Positions 1 to 11,879 of a stretch of DNA of 64,000 nt are shown in pieces. Source of the stretch: Carnegiea gigantea (Eukaryota; Streptophyta; Magnoliopsida; Caryophyllales; Cactaceae); the NCBI GenBank assembly GCA_029747015.1, contig JAKOGI010000026.1, positions 1,405,817 through 1,469,816 of the forward strand. Reading direction: 5' to 3'. Each line of letters opens with the position of its first letter. Positions within the stretch are counted from its first letter, which is position 1. Below the pieces are notes generated by a model. That model was given only the letters and a program-made list of their open reading frames with translations, did not search any database and was not told the origin of the DNA. The position numbers and the translations under genes are program-made.

Positions 1-155
1 TTGAATATTTTCTAATTTTTCAACACCTTCTAATTTTTCAGTACGCATAGCCATCTCAATTGGCTAACTTGTTTCTTCTTGGCATGCCATGTTGGATACA
101 CCCACTCCTTGGGCGTTTTCACAATTCGAGTCAATACCTTTTCATTCTGACGCTC

Positions 156-566
156 TCAGGCTTTCCCACCTTGATTAATCACTCCCTTTTTTGGGGTATT
201 TTCTGTAACTTCGTGCACTCTATATTTCAAATCTTCCACTTCTATCCAAGGGATAGTATACCACAATTCATCATCTAATTTTCTACATTTATACTTGGAA
301 CGTACCTCCTCTAATTCTTCCAAAATTTCACACAGTGACATTAAATGTCTGACATGCTCCCACACTTCTGGATGAATTGACTTTTGCAAAATTTCATATG
401 CTTTGTCACGCGTCACTTTTTTTGGCTTTCTCTGCCTTTTAAAAAAATGCCTTTTATCATCAAGCACACCAAACAGATTGCATGCTTTTGCAAGTGTATG
501 TGGCTTAACTTTCCAAAACATGTAGTTTTGAAAAGTTAACTTATAATCTTCAATGAAACATGGCAT
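156..566 (-). CDS. 136-residue ORF of unknown function inside the LTR element
   Basis: An open frame of 136 codons occupies most of the internal region of the small LTR element, about 255 bases downstream of the primer-binding site. The protein is rich in charged residues. It has a basic stretch in the first half (residues about 40-55, KRQRKPKK) and a Glu-rich, probably helical segment (residues about 80-95). I see no CCHC zinc knuckle, protease DSG motif or YxDD reverse-transcriptase motif. A diverged gag fragment is possible, but I do not recognise the family. The open frame in an otherwise decayed neighbourhood may be chance or may reflect a young element. Confidence 0.35.
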   Translation of the reverse strand: MPCFIEDYKLTFQNYMFWKVKPHTLAKACNLFGVLDDKRHFFKRQRKPKKVTRDKAYEILQKSIHPEVWEHVRHLMSLCEILEELEEVRSKYKCRKLDDELWYTIPWIEVEDLKYRVHEVTENTPKKGVINQGGKA

Positions 567-820
567 TAGTATTAATAACTTACCTCTTAATTATCCTCGC
601 AATTTACTTTTGAAACTTCATCGAACCAGGATTTTACCTTAGTTGTTTTCTCCTCACCGTGCCAAGATCGTACTTTAGCGGATGCTTGAAACATCATGCT
701 TTAGTTTCCTCTAATTGATAATTGATCCACTTGTAGTGGATTGCTTAGAATGAATTGGGTTGGCCAAAGATGGCTTGTAGTTGCTTAGGTTGATTAGGGA
801 TAGCCCAGGAAGGTAAGAAG

Positions 821-832
821 GCTCTAATACCA
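821..832 (-). other. Primer-binding site for tRNA-iMet
   Basis: The minus strand reads TGGTATTAGAGC, one base different from the standard plant iMet site TGGTATCAGAGC. It begins 4 bases after the LTR end at 837. The same variant is used by the TRIM at 26037 and the Copia element at 35157. Confidence 0.65.
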
Positions 833-836
833 CTAT

Positions 837-1719
837 TGGAAATCATTTTGAAGATGCATAGATGATAGAAGTGGTTGTAGTTGTAGTGGGAGAATAAAAT
901 ATATGAATTAAGATTGGAAGAAGGGAGAGATACAAGTTGTAGTTACTTAATGTTTGCTTTCTTTTTTGCTTCTTTTTGCTTGTTTGATTTTAGTTGATTG
1001 CAAATGAGCCCTTCTTGAGGGTATTTATAGCGATCAACATCCTCAATGGATAGTTGGAGATTGATTGATCCTGGAACTATTATCAAAATTCTACAGCCTT
1101 CCACTTTAATGTCTTCTTAGATATCCAGATATTATATTACAATTATCTAGGATATTTTCCTAGAAATAACTAGATTTCCAGATATTTATAAGTGTAGATA
1201 TTATAGATCATTCTAGATAATGCTTCTTGAAAGTTTTAGAAGGATCTTGAAGATTCTAGAGTAATATGATAGCTTCTACGACTATAAGGATAGTCTTGGA
1301 ATATTCTGAAAAGTTCTAGAACATTTCATATGGTTCCACGATAATCTAGAAGATGTCAAAATACTTTAGAAAATTCTAGAGCCTTGACGTCAACATGAAG
1401 AAGCAAACCAAGAGACACGGAAAACCTGGAAGAAAAAGCTCCAAAAGAGGTAAAAGTTCAAGTTCTAGAATGGATTAATATAGAATATGTTGAACATTCC
1501 ATTAACTGATTGATGATATGATTATCTTCTTCATCAGTTGAAAGATTTTCTTCTTGAATAGAAAATTTAATATTTTCTAATTGTTCAAGACCTTTTGATT
1601 TTTTAGTACACATAGTCATTTTTAATTGGCCCATTTGTTTCTTCTTGGCATGCCATGTTAGATACACCCATTCCTTGGGCGTTTTCACAATTGCAGTCAA
1701 ATATCTTTTCATTCTAACA
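837..1719 (-). repeat. 5' LTR of the minus-strand element, with stress-type promoter motifs
   Basis: This 883-bp LTR carries a TATA box on the minus strand (about 1021-1031, GCTATAAATAC). Upstream of it is a dense set of TTCTAGA-type motifs, including three perfect heat-shock elements (TTCnnGAA at 1224-1231, 1314-1321 and 1463-1470) and a perfect TGACGTCA (1385-1392, as-1/CRE type). An 84-codon ORF (1458-1712) lies inside the LTR. Its first codons are also found in the partial copy at 1-152, where they are frameshifted, so it is probably not a conserved protein. Confidence 0.6.
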
Positions 1720-1725
1720 CCCTTG

Positions 1726-3660
1726 GTCTTCCTACAATAACAACACCTCTCATTGTGGGTCCCGCTTTTGTGGGGCCTGAAGAGATCCAGATGTAGGCAA
1801 CCTTACCTCTATCGACATCTCTGCCCATAGAGAGGCTGAATCTAAGAGACCCATAAAACAGGATTTTGTGAACACATTTTATAGAAGAAGGATTTTGTGA
1901 AAATATTTAATGAAAAAAAATTAAGAATACGCCGTAGGGAATGAACTAAGAAATATTAATAAATCATGTGACTGTAACTATATAAACATAAGTGCAACAT
2001 AAAATCGGAAGGTACTATACCTCAACAAACCGAGGTAGATAAACAATATCTCTTCCCAAATGTATGTACTACCTGCGTACAAATACGACACCAAAAAAAA
2101 CCACAACCAAAACTATCCTACTGCCATCAAAAAACCACAACCAAATCAGGTGGCCAACTCTCTGTGATCTAAGATTCTAATCTCATCCCGCCATAATCTC
2201 CTATCCTGAGCCATATCCTCTGTCAATCCTATAACTGTTAAGTCCTCTCTAATCACCTTGTCCAAACTCTTCTTAGGTCATCACTTCTCTCTTTATCTTC
2301 GGGGATGTTAATCCTCTCACATCTCCTTATTGGAGCATCAACATTCTTTCTTTTTACATGGTCAAACCATCCGAGTCTTATTTCTCTCATCTTATCTTCA
2401 ATGAGAGCCACTTTAATTATGTCTCTAATTACTCCATTCCTAATTCTATCCATTCTCCTATAACCACACATCCACCTAATCATCCTCGTTTCTGCTACCA
2501 ATAACCTTTGAACTTGTATCTTTTTTTATAAGCCAACACTTCGATCCATACAGTACAGTAGATCTAACTACCATACGATAAACTTTGCCTTTTAATCTGC
2601 AGGCATCCTCTTATGACACAGCACACCTGAAGCATACTTTTATTTTTGCCAATCCACTTTTATACGCTGCTTAATATCTTCATCAATATCCCCATTTTGT
2701 TAAATGATCGAGTCTAAATATTTAAACTTCTCGACCTTTGGTATCGTCATCCTATCAATGGTGACTTCTCACCCTGCATTTTCCCTTCCACTGAAACAAC
2801 AACGTAGGTATTCAGTTTTCGATCTACTTACTCTAAAACCTCTAGACTCCAGTGTATGTCTCCATCACTCCAACTTATCATTAACTCCCTCTCTGGTCTC
2901 ATCAATAAGAAAAATGTTATCTGCAAATAACATACGCCATGGTACCTATCTTGAATTTCTTTTGTAAGTTCATTCATAACTAGAATGAAAAGAAAATGGC
3001 TTAAAGTGGAACCCTGATGCAGATCCACACCAACGTAGAAGTCATTGATAGCCCCTCTTAGCGTCCTAACACTCGTCCTACCTCCCTCGTACATATCTTT
3101 AATAACTCGAATATACACAGGTGACACTTCTTTCATTTCTAAGCATCTCTATAACAATTCACGCGGAGCTCTATCATATGCTTTTTTCAGGTCAATGAAC
3201 ACCATATGAAGATCTACCTTTCTATCTCTGTACAATTCCATGAGCCTTCTAAGGAAGTAGATCGCCTCTATGGTCGACCTGTTAGGCATAAAACCAAATT
3301 GGTTCTCTGATATCGAAATATCCTTTCACAACCTTCTTTCAATCACCCTCTCCCATAACTTCATAGTGTAGTTGAGCAACTTTATACCCCTATAATTGTT
3401 ACAATCCTGAATATCACTTTTGTTCTTGTACAATAGAATGACTGTACTAAACCTCCATTCTCTGGGCATTTTAGCGTTCCTAGAAATAACATTGGAAAGC
3501 TCTGTTAGCCACTCTAATTCTTCTTCACCCAAACACTTCCACACTTTCACCGGTATCTGGTCTAGTCCCTCTACTATTGATCTTCCTACCATAACCACAA
3601 ATCATTTCTATCTCCTCTACAATTTCAAAAAATTCCAATAGTATCATCAACTACCATAAA
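1726..3660 (-). mobile_element. RTE-type LINE, 5'-truncated and decayed
   Basis: The minus strand carries reverse-transcriptase pieces in the right order for a plant RTE LINE. From 3598 down to 3326 comes the N-terminal part (IPVKVWK, KMPREWRFS, YKNKSDIQDCNNYRGIKLL). Around 3320-3150 is the FIDLEKAYD-like finger region. From 3136 to 2828 is the palm (GLHQGS-type segment, then a frameshifted FADN-like active site). From 2501 to 2253 is the C-terminal DKMREIRLGWFDHVKRKN segment. The 3' end (minus strand, about 1740-1850) is the GGTAAGG...GGGACCC...TTGTTGTTATTG tail typical of RTE elements and Au-like SINEs. Several frameshifts and stops make it inactive. The 5' limit is uncertain. Confidence 0.8.
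2253..3598 (-). pseudogene. RTE LINE reverse transcriptase, broken
   Basis: Three open segments (3598-3326, 3136-2828, 2501-2253) in different frames together cover an RTE reverse transcriptase from the fingers to the C-terminal region. The catalytic motif region near 2900 is frameshifted, so the YADD/FADD box is not readable in one frame. There is no endonuclease domain upstream, which fits 5' truncation. Confidence 0.75.
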
Positions 3661-4792
3661 CCATGCCTATCTCAAATTAAAGTTATTTTTTTCTCAAAAA
3701 TTGTAGCGACAAACAACAAATTACACAAAATACAACAAATTAAGCCTTCCTTTCATTGCAATCTTAACTCCACCTCAGATGAACTCCCCCACCACCCCAT
3801 GAATATGGCACCACATTTGAAAATTGCAACATATTCCTTGCTTTTCTTCCAATGTTGAGATCAGTGGCTTCCACTCCCTCGATGTCTCATTTAAGTATAC
3901 CCTCTATCCTGTAGATTTAGTGGTTGTTTTTGTCCACTCTTCAAACTTCTCTTCTCCGACCCCACTTCGAATCCTCTCAATGTCAAAAAATTTTCTACGC
4001 AAAATTAGTGAGGGGTAGTGTCGGAAGCTTAATTTCCTTCTTTCCTCCTACATTGACACGTGAAAAGGAGCAGGGGCCCCCTTGAAAACAAAAATAACTC
4101 CTGTATAATGAAAATTTTCCAATAAAGTAAAGCTAGGATATCAAGCCCAATTACTGCCATGCCACATAATTCTCAAACTAACATAAGAAATGCAACACGT
4201 ATACCTTAAGATTTGAATTCAAGGTGCTCTTCTTGTTGGAAAGGGGGGAGCAAATGTCACTTTGGCAAAGCTTGCTTGGCAATAGGGATGATAACCGGGC
4301 GGAGTCAGGGTTAATTCAGTTATACCCTCATTTATAAGCATCTTACAAGATAATATCTATATTTATATCTATGTTGATTGGATTTTCTAAAATAATACTT
4401 ATAGTCACTCATATCCACTGGGTTTTGTAGGTTTCGAGTTTTAGGGAGGTACATAAACAAAGAAAAAGTAGTACACATATCCAACCATGACATATTCATC
4501 TACAAAAAGTTCTTAATTTTAAAAACTTTGAATATTTGTTTAACAAATACTAATCAATGATTTAATTTTTAAAATCTTATTCTAAAAATAGAGTAGAGAT
4601 GATAATTTTGCAAGTTACATAAGAACTTTCATAGCAAAATAGTTCTAAATTCAAAAAATAAATATAATATTAAAAATGTGGTGTAGCAAAATGAGCTTTA
4701 AATAGGTATTAAATGTGTGATAGATTTATACGCATGTCATACCCCAACCCACATCCATATTTTTGTATGCATCCCATTCTTGTTTAAAAACT
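3661..4792. other. Intergenic DNA, probably old repeat remnants
   Basis: There is no convincing gene here. From about 4280 to 4790 the sequence begins with GGGATGATAACCGGGCGGAG and ends with a CCCCAACCCACATCC-type stretch, resembling the common plant repeat that reads as degenerate GGGT/ACCC blocks at its two ends. The rest is AT-rich and featureless. Confidence 0.35.
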
Positions 4793-4801
4793 ATTTATCA
4801 A
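4793..4801. repeat. Target-site duplication, left copy, of the L1-type LINE
   Basis: ATTTATCAA occurs just before the LINE 5' end, and again at 11044-11052 just after its A-rich 3' end. A further partial match (AGCCA) follows on both sides, so the original duplication may have been longer. Confidence 0.6.
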
Positions 4802-4839
4802 TAAATTAGCCATAAAGGTGAAAGAGTTCTCTCTCTAAG

Positions 4840-6820
4840 ATGAGCAAGAAAGAGCAAGAGTGTGACCATACTCTGAAAGAGGTTGACCAATTATCACATT
4901 CAACAAAGAAGATGAAGAGAACTACCATAGGATCATCGTTAGGAAATGAGGCCAGCAAAGATGTGGACATGGCAGAAGTGGAGTTAGGCTCCCCCAATGT
5001 CCCAGAAATGGAGTTACCAAGTACTAGACACTGTCTTATGGTGGGGTAACAGGCAATGGGAGAACGATATCATACAGGGATACTCTCTAGCATAACAACC
5101 CAAACCTCCACTTCAAGACTGGGGAGAACCTAACTTGGGAGGACGATGGGAGTGATGATGTCTCGAAAGATGATGAACCCCCAAAGGAAGAGGACTCGAC
5201 ATGTCCAACAATCCTGCTCACCGCGATGGAAAAGTGTATATAACGAGAACCATGGAGGAATACACTGATTATCAAAATGTTTGATAAGGGGATTGGATTC
5301 CTTACACTAAAGCGATGCTTGAAAACTAAACTGAAAGGTGATTTTTCTCTCATTGACATCGGGTACGATTACTATGTCACTCGATTCTCTAACATGGAGG
5401 ATTATGAACATGTGATGACTAATGGTCCATGAATGATTGGGGATAATTATTTGGTCATCCGGGAATGGGTCCCGAACTTTGTCCTAGAGGAAGATAACGT
5501 TACCAAGCTAACAGCCTGGGTGAGAATTTCAAAGCTTAGTGTTGAGTACTTCAACAACGATTTGCTTTTACACACAATCGGCAGTAAGATTGGAAAAGTT
5601 AGAAGAGTCGACAACACTCCCGCCAATGTCGAACGGGGGCAATTCACTAGATTAAGTGTGGAAGTCGATTTGACAAAGCCACTTTTATCTAAGTTTCGTC
5701 TTAATGGCAGAATTTGGAGAGTTCAATACGAGGGTTTACATATGATATGTTTTAAATGTGGCACTCAGGGCCATAAAGAGGATGCTTGTCCTAATGATAA
5801 GTTCAGGGAGAAAGAGAGCAACCAAACTGAGCAGACGAATATAGCTAACACGAAGGAAGCTGGCAAGGAGGAAGTCTAACAGACAGCCACCTGCAGCCGA
5901 AGGAAGAATGATTCAGAGCTTGGCTTGAACCGGCAAGCCTGGCTTGAACCAGCAAGCAAGAGCCACTGAACCGATTCGCAATGGGCAGAATTAAAGGATG
6001 GAGATTGAAAAGGAAACTGGTGATGATGGTGGATCAATTTCCCAACAAGTTGGCGTGATTCGTAGGGGAGGGGGGATAAGGAAAGCATCGAGAATCTGGC
6101 GCAGGATCAGGGATCATGATTTAGAGCCCTAGCAAATCTCGACCTCAATGTTGATTTGGAAACTACCACAGAAGATGAGCATAGACATGGGGATAAGGAA
6201 GATCTTATGCCCCAAATGAGGGGCCAGTTTGGGATAGGGGATTTAATGATGATATGATTATGGAGAATAACATGGTCAAGGATATGGCAAACGTTACAAG
6301 CAAGGAGAATGTTCCTAAGGGGATTACCAACCAGCCATGTGATAGCCCGCAAATGGTACGGATCGAATCCCGTCTGAGAAGCGAAGGCCCACCAAATATT
6401 TTACTGACCCGAAGCAATGGTAACTTGCATGCTCGGTCCAGTGCAAGACCTCATGACATTAGGCCCAAACAAAGGCCTGGTTTAGGAGGCCTATTATAGG
6501 TAGATCAAACAACTTCATCCAACCTGCAATATGCTCCTAACAGGGCCTGGCCTCCTCGGAACTACTCGACACAGATACTGCAAGGAAGAAAGGAAAGCCT
6601 CAGACGAGGCACCCCACCACCAAGTATCCCACCTCATAAGGGCCCTGCTGGTGGTAACTTTGGTAGTGGTGCCACAGGACTGACCTTGCGCAACAGTAGG
6701 TTGCCCCCGCCTAGAGGAGAAGATGGTCGAGACAACGTACCAGAAAGCAACCAGATTGAGGATAGAATGCAGGATCTGCGTTCGGCCCATCAGCCTTGTC
6801 GAGGGATTCGCCTTCATTAG
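4840..6820 (+). pseudogene. L1 ORF1 (gag-like, DUF4283 plus CCHC zinc knuckle), broken
   Basis: The likely start is the ATG at 4840, 38 bases into the element, and the first frame stops at 5049. A second stretch (about 5280-5879) carries a DUF4283-like RNA-binding region with IDIGYDYYVTRF and YLVIREWVPNF. It is interrupted at 5430-5432 by TGA where the family has Trp (GPW motif). A CCHC knuckle follows (CFKCGTQGHKEDACP, about 5749-5793), as in zf-CCHC_4. After 5879 the frame decays through a Pro/Arg-rich tail. In L1 elements this protein binds the element RNA to form the transposition particle. Confidence 0.8.
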
Positions 6821-6875
6821 GAGGACCGTTGGCTAGGTCCTTATGAATTTAACAAGAAGTGGTAACGGCCAGGAA

Positions 6876-9800
6876 ATGAAAATCCTGGTTTGGAACTCAC
6901 AAGGGGCTGGGAGCTGAAACTTCCTGAATACATTAAAAGAACATGTGAGAATGCAATACCCCCAGATCGTTGTACTGCTGGAAACTCATATTAGTGGATC
7001 AAGAGCCGATGCGGTCTGCAATAGTATCGGGTTCTGAGATCAGTTTCGAGTGGAGGCCAGGGGCTACCAAAGTGGAACGTGGGTCCTTTGGCTGGATAGT
7101 TTAATTCATTTGAAGATACTGGAAGCCCATGAACAATTCATCACCGTGGAAATTTCTATAGGAGGTACTAGGTAGTGACTCTTCACAGCTGTATATGCTA
7201 ATCCCCATCCTTTTAACCGGGAGGAGCTTGGGGATAAGTTGGAGAGTTGGGCTTCAAGAATAAACCAGCCTTAGCTGATGGCGGGAGACTTCAACAAAAC
7301 CCACTCTTTGGAAGAGAGGGATCATGGTGGTCTCGACATGGCAAGACGTTGCTCAAAATTTAATAATTGTATTGAGAACAATGCGTTGATCAACATTGGC
7401 TTTTCCAGACCCAAGTACACTTGGGTTAGGGGCCTTTCACCGGAAACGCGAAAGTCTGCTAGGTTGGATTGCGCTGATTGTAACATGGAGTGGAGACTCA
7501 AATTTGAAGAGGGAGGTGTTAAACATTTGGTTCGGACCCAATCCGATCATACGCCAATCCTTATCTCTACATCCGGCTTCTCATCAAGTCTGAGTGAAAC
7601 TAAACCCTTTCGGTTCCAAGCCGCGTGGATGTTCTATAAAGATTTTAACAACCTTATTTGTCAGTTCTGGGCTCCCAACTGTCCACTTAATGAGACGCTA
7701 AAGGGGCTTGTGGAAAAGCTTAATTTTTGGAACAGAAATGTCTTTGGTAATATGCTTCGAAATAAAAGACGTCTTTGGGGAAGAATAGAAGGTATTCATA
7801 GGAGACTTGATGAAGGAGGGCCTTGGCATCTCTTGAAACTAGAGAAGAGGTTGCGGCATCAACTTAATGAAATGTTGAACCAAATAGAAATTTTTTGGTT
7901 CCAAAAGTCCAGGATGGAGTACATTCGAGATGGGGATCGAAATACACGATTTTTCCACCTCAGTACCATAGTGAGGCGTAAGAAAAATAGGATTGAAGGG
8001 TTACAGAATGATGATGGAGTTTGGCTCATGACCCTTGAAGAGATCAAAACTTGGTAGTGGCCTTCTGCAAAAAACTTTTCACAGAGGACGGTAACTGCCA
8101 GTATCACACTGATCCCTTAGATCATCCACTGCCTAGACTTACAATGGAGCAAGTTTGCCAGTTAAAATAAACCATTTATAGCTAAGGAGGTCTGGAATGC
8201 CTTGAAGAGCATAAGCCCTTTTAATGCCCCCGATCCGGACGGCTTCTAGGCAGTGTTCTTTCCATGTTATTGGAGTCTGGTTGGGGATGATATTATCCGC
8301 ACAGTGCTGGATTTTCTCAATGGGCAAGCATCTCCCAAATGACTGAACCATACTTTCTTGACACTCATACCCAAAGTGGACAACCCTTAAGTCATTACAC
8401 AATTCCGCCCCATTGGTCTTCGTAATGTGGCCTATAAATTAGTCATGAAAACCATCATGGAACGCGTTAAGGAGATTTAATTTACCGCATATCATCTCTC
8501 TTACTCAAGCCAGTTTTGTCCCAAAGCACCAAATAAGCAATAATGTGGTTGTTATGCAAGAGGTTCTCCACATGATGAGAAAGATAACAGGCGCCAAAGG
8601 TTACATGGCCATCACAATTGATTTTGAAAAAGCTTACGACCGAGTTCGATGATTGTTTGTGCGTGAGACGTTGGAGTTAATGCTATTTCCACTGGCACTT
8701 ACTCATGTTATCTTTTCATGCATTTCTTCTTGCACGATGAATGTGTTATGGAACGGGATGCCAACGGAAGAGTTCCGGCCGTCAAGGGGCATTCGACAGG
8801 ACGATCCCTTCTCACCTTATTTGTTCGTGCTATGTATGGAGAGGCTAGCTAACATTATTGAGTATGCAGTTTCCCAACGAAGATGGAAGCCCATCCCTGT
8901 CTGCTGATGGGGCCCTCAAGTATCCAATTTAATGTTTACCGATGATTTAGTATTGTTTATGGAAGCCACAAAGGACCAAGCTCTTGTAGTACAAGAATGC
9001 CTCCAACGATTTTGTGCTGGGGACATAAAATTAGTCACGAAAAATCTAGGGTCATCTTCTCTCCCAATATGAGTCCTTCAGATGCGAAATTGATTAGCGG
9101 AGCTGTCGGAATCCCAGTCACAACTGACTTGGGTAAATACTTGGGGGTCCCCACCATATCGAAGAGGGTTACTAAAGATACGTTCCAGTATATCATTGAC
9201 AGGGTGGAAAAATGACTCAGTGGGTGGAAGGCCAAATGTCTATCATTAGCAGGTCGCACCACACTCATTAAGTCTACACTCTCAGCTATTCCAGCATATG
9301 CCATGCAAACATGTCGAATCCCTCACTCAGTATGTGACGAGCTTGATCAAAAGGTTCGATGATTCTTATGGGCAGACACAAATTCGGAATGCAAGCCATA
9401 TCTTGGGCTGTGGTCACAAAACACATCTCAGACGGAGGATTGGGGATTTGACCTATGTGTGAACTCAACTCGGCCTCCATGGCGAAGCTAGGTTGGAGAA
9501 TGTTACGGGAGCCTGCGTCCTTATGGGCTAGGGTGTTATACCATAAATATTGTAAAAGCAGAAGAGGCACGGACATTTTCATGACATGCCGCAATCCATC
9601 CAACTCGTGGAGGAGTATAATCGAGAGTAGCCCGATGCTTCACAAAGGCATTCACCACTCAATTGGGGATGGTCGTGGGACGCTATTTTGACTGTAGAGA
9701 TGGGTGATAGGGAAACCTCTGGCGGAGCTAGCAATCCACCCTATTCCTAGCATAGTACAACAACGGACAGTTTTCGAGTATTGGGAACCGAGTTCAGGGT

Positions 9801-10958
9801 GCCAGTGGGATGAGCTTTGAGACTTGCTTCCTGAAGAATTTTGAACCGTCTTGCCTGAATTAAGTCTACCTAGAGGTGGGTATTCAAGATGAGATCTTCT
9901 GGGATAGAATGAGTTCGGGAGAATATTCCATTCAATATGCCATACAACTACTACAAGGGGATTATTCAGCTGACGACCAAGAAAAATTAAGAGCGATCTA
10001 GCGGATCAAGGCACCACAGAAAATGAAGTCCTTGCTTTGGGTAGTTTTGCATGGAGCTATGATGATCAATGAGATCAGAGCGAAGAGGAGATTCGCGAAA
10101 AACCAAATTGTCTCATTTGCCCGGATTCGTTAGAAGATGCGAACCATGTACTACGTACATGTAGGATTGCACGTAAAGTTTGGCAATACTTTGAGAGGGC
10201 GGATGGAAGTGCAAGACCAGAGACTTGAATTGCAAGGTTGGATTCTTAGTAATATAAAACACACGACCCGTGATCCTTTGTGGCCTATGAAATTCACGAT
10301 CATCGTTTAGTCGTTATGGCGCCGGAGGAATGAAGGGTGCTTCGGAAGAGCGTTGAATATCCCCCTTGATAAAATCTGATTCCTTAGCATGAGGTTTGTG
10401 GAGACATCCAAAGCCTTACTCTCTTTGGATCTATGGCACAGCCGGGCTGGGCATACAAGGCAGGAAATTTTGGTGGGACGGGAACAACCTCCATGCGGCT
10501 GGGTGGCTCTGAATACAGATGGTGCATCAAAAAGGAATCCGGGTATGGCAGGAGGGGAAGACGTCTTTCGGGAATGGAAAGGTGAATGGTTAGGAGGATT
10601 TACGGAAAGAATGGGAGTGTGCTCTTCCATTAGAGCGGAGCTGCGGGCGGTGCTACGTGGTCTATTAGTAGCAAACGATAAAGGCTTCAAGAAATTTGAA
10701 GTCAAGGTGGATTCTATGTTAGTCGTGGAGATGTTAAAAGGTAGCCTACGATGCAATGCTCGACACTATGCTATCGTCCAACATTGCAAGGGATTACTTG
10801 AGTCCTCGGACTAGGAATTTACAGTCTCCCATTGCTACCGGGAAGCAAATCAAGTGGCAGACACATTAGCGAATCTAGGCATCAAGCTTAATTGTGAATT
10901 TATCTGGTTTAATGAACCTCCCAGGAGGTATTTGCTTCATTGTATGCAGACCATGTAG
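6876..10958 (+). pseudogene. L1 ORF2 (endonuclease, reverse transcriptase, zf-RVT, RNase H), broken
   Basis: The frame begins at ATG 6876 with the endonuclease motif MKILVWNSQGAG, followed by a LETH motif and the phosphohydrolase end QSDHTPIL (about 7540). The longest open piece is 7278-8057. Reverse transcriptase follows: FEKAYDRV (about 8621), GIRQDDPFSPYLF (about 8788) and the catalytic FTDDLVLF (about 8936). Then come the YLGVP thumb, a zf-RVT region (KAPQKMKSLLW, about 10010) and an RVT_3-type RNase H (TDGASKRNPG about 10518, VDSMLVVEML about 10708, NQVADTLA about 10846). More than ten stops or frameshifts separate these parts, so it cannot make an active enzyme. Confidence 0.85.
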
Positions 10959-11043
10959 GAGCCAAATCCCCGAGATTAATTGTGAATCAATAATAAGCAC
11001 TGTTAAGGGGCTCGGTCCCCCCTTCTGCATCCCCAAAAAAACC

Positions 11044-11052
11044 ATTTATCAA
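11044..11052. repeat. Target-site duplication, right copy, of the L1-type LINE
   Basis: ATTTATCAA, identical to 4793-4801. It directly follows the A-rich 3' end of the element. Confidence 0.6.
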
Positions 11053-11289
11053 CAGCCAAATGAATTTTAAATGGGATAGATTTTGTATATTTTATATGGG
11101 TTTAGGTGTATTGCCGCCCCTCCTTTGCAACAAGGCAACAATATAGAAGTACAATAGTGTTCGTTATCCACTCTGCCCTTCATTAGTTCTGTAACTTTTG
11201 TTATATTTGCTTCTCGTTTCTTATTAAGATGCCGCAAAATATTGTACAATTTCTATATTTAGGGCCTGTTCTTTTCGTGGGTAAATGGG

Positions 11290-11440
11290 GGTGGGTAAAA
11301 GGTTGAAGTGGGTTGAGGTTGGTTGAGGTTGGTTGAAGTGGGTATTTTTTTTTCAGGTGGGTTGAAGTGGGTTGAAGTGGGTTGAAGTAGGTTGAAGTGG
11401 GCTGAAGTTGGTATATTTTTTTTGTAGTAGGTTGAAGTGA
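11290..11440. repeat. Left subterminal tandem repeat of GGTTGAAGTG
   Basis: More than ten copies of a roughly 10-bp unit (GGTTGAAGTG with GGTTGAGGTT variants) are interrupted by two T-rich spacers. The same unit recurs near the right end at about 15600-15735. Subterminal repeats in Harbinger and related transposons are candidate binding sites for the Myb-like or transposase protein. Confidence 0.7.
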
Positions 11441-11879
11441 GTTAAAATAATGAGAAAGTAATTACGTGTGATAATTTATAAAGTTATTGTACTTTTTAGT
11501 GCATTTATTCGCTGAATGGTAATTTCATAATTTTGTAACTGTTTTTTGGAAGTTGGAGGCCGGCACAACTTGTCAATTGTTTTTAACGATTTGGGTTACA
11601 AAATTTATTGATGACAACTTTTTATATACGGGCCTTTTTTTTATGGGTAAATTTGAGAATACCAACCTAAACTCACTTCAATCTACTTCAACCCACTTAC
11701 ACTATCAACTACTGCCTGATGATGATAATTTAAATCTAAATTTGAAAAGCATGTGATTTAAGGAATGTATCCAATCACAAATGAGATGCATCAGATAATC
11801 TCACGCTTCTCATTTGACTAACCAAACACCCCTACTACTTTACCCCAACACCCCCTGCTTATTTCTCTCAGAAGGCCCC

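Larger units (their letters stand above)
1..1719 (-). mobile_element. Non-autonomous LTR retroelement (TRIM/LARD-like), cut by the window edge
   Basis: Positions 1-152 and about 1560-1719 are diverged direct copies of one sequence. Read on the minus strand, 1719-837 behaves as a 5' LTR: it starts TGTTAGAAT, ends in CA, and is followed after 4 bases by a tRNA-iMet primer-binding site (821-832, TGGTATTAGAGC). The second copy, starting at 152, is preceded by a purine-rich tract (153-172), as expected for a polypurine tract before a 3' LTR. The internal region is only about 680 bp and holds one 136-codon ORF with no reverse transcriptase. This is the layout of a small non-autonomous LTR element. 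An endogenous caulimovirid leader was considered because the promoter and primer site look similar, but the paired copies favour LTRs. Confidence 0.6.
4802..11041 (+). mobile_element. L1-type LINE, almost full length, inactive
   Basis: About 6.2 kb with the plant L1 order: ORF1 with a DUF4283-like region and CCHC knuckle, then ORF2 with EEP endonuclease, reverse transcriptase, zf-RVT and RNase H. It ends in a short A-rich tract (11034-11041) and is flanked by ATTTATCAA on both sides. Both ORFs contain many stops and frameshifts. Full length with a recognisable target duplication suggests an ancient but single insertion. Confidence 0.85.

Noticed and set aside
1..1719. Endogenous caulimovirid promoter and leader
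   Set aside because: TGACGTCA, TATA box and an iMet primer site resemble a pararetroviral leader, but the direct copies at 1-152 and 1560-1719, the LTR-like ends and the purine tract fit an LTR element better. No viral protein motif was seen.
10307..10756. 149-codon minus-strand ORF
   Set aside because: It is exactly antisense to the LINE RNase H domain, which has recognisable catalytic motifs on the plus strand.
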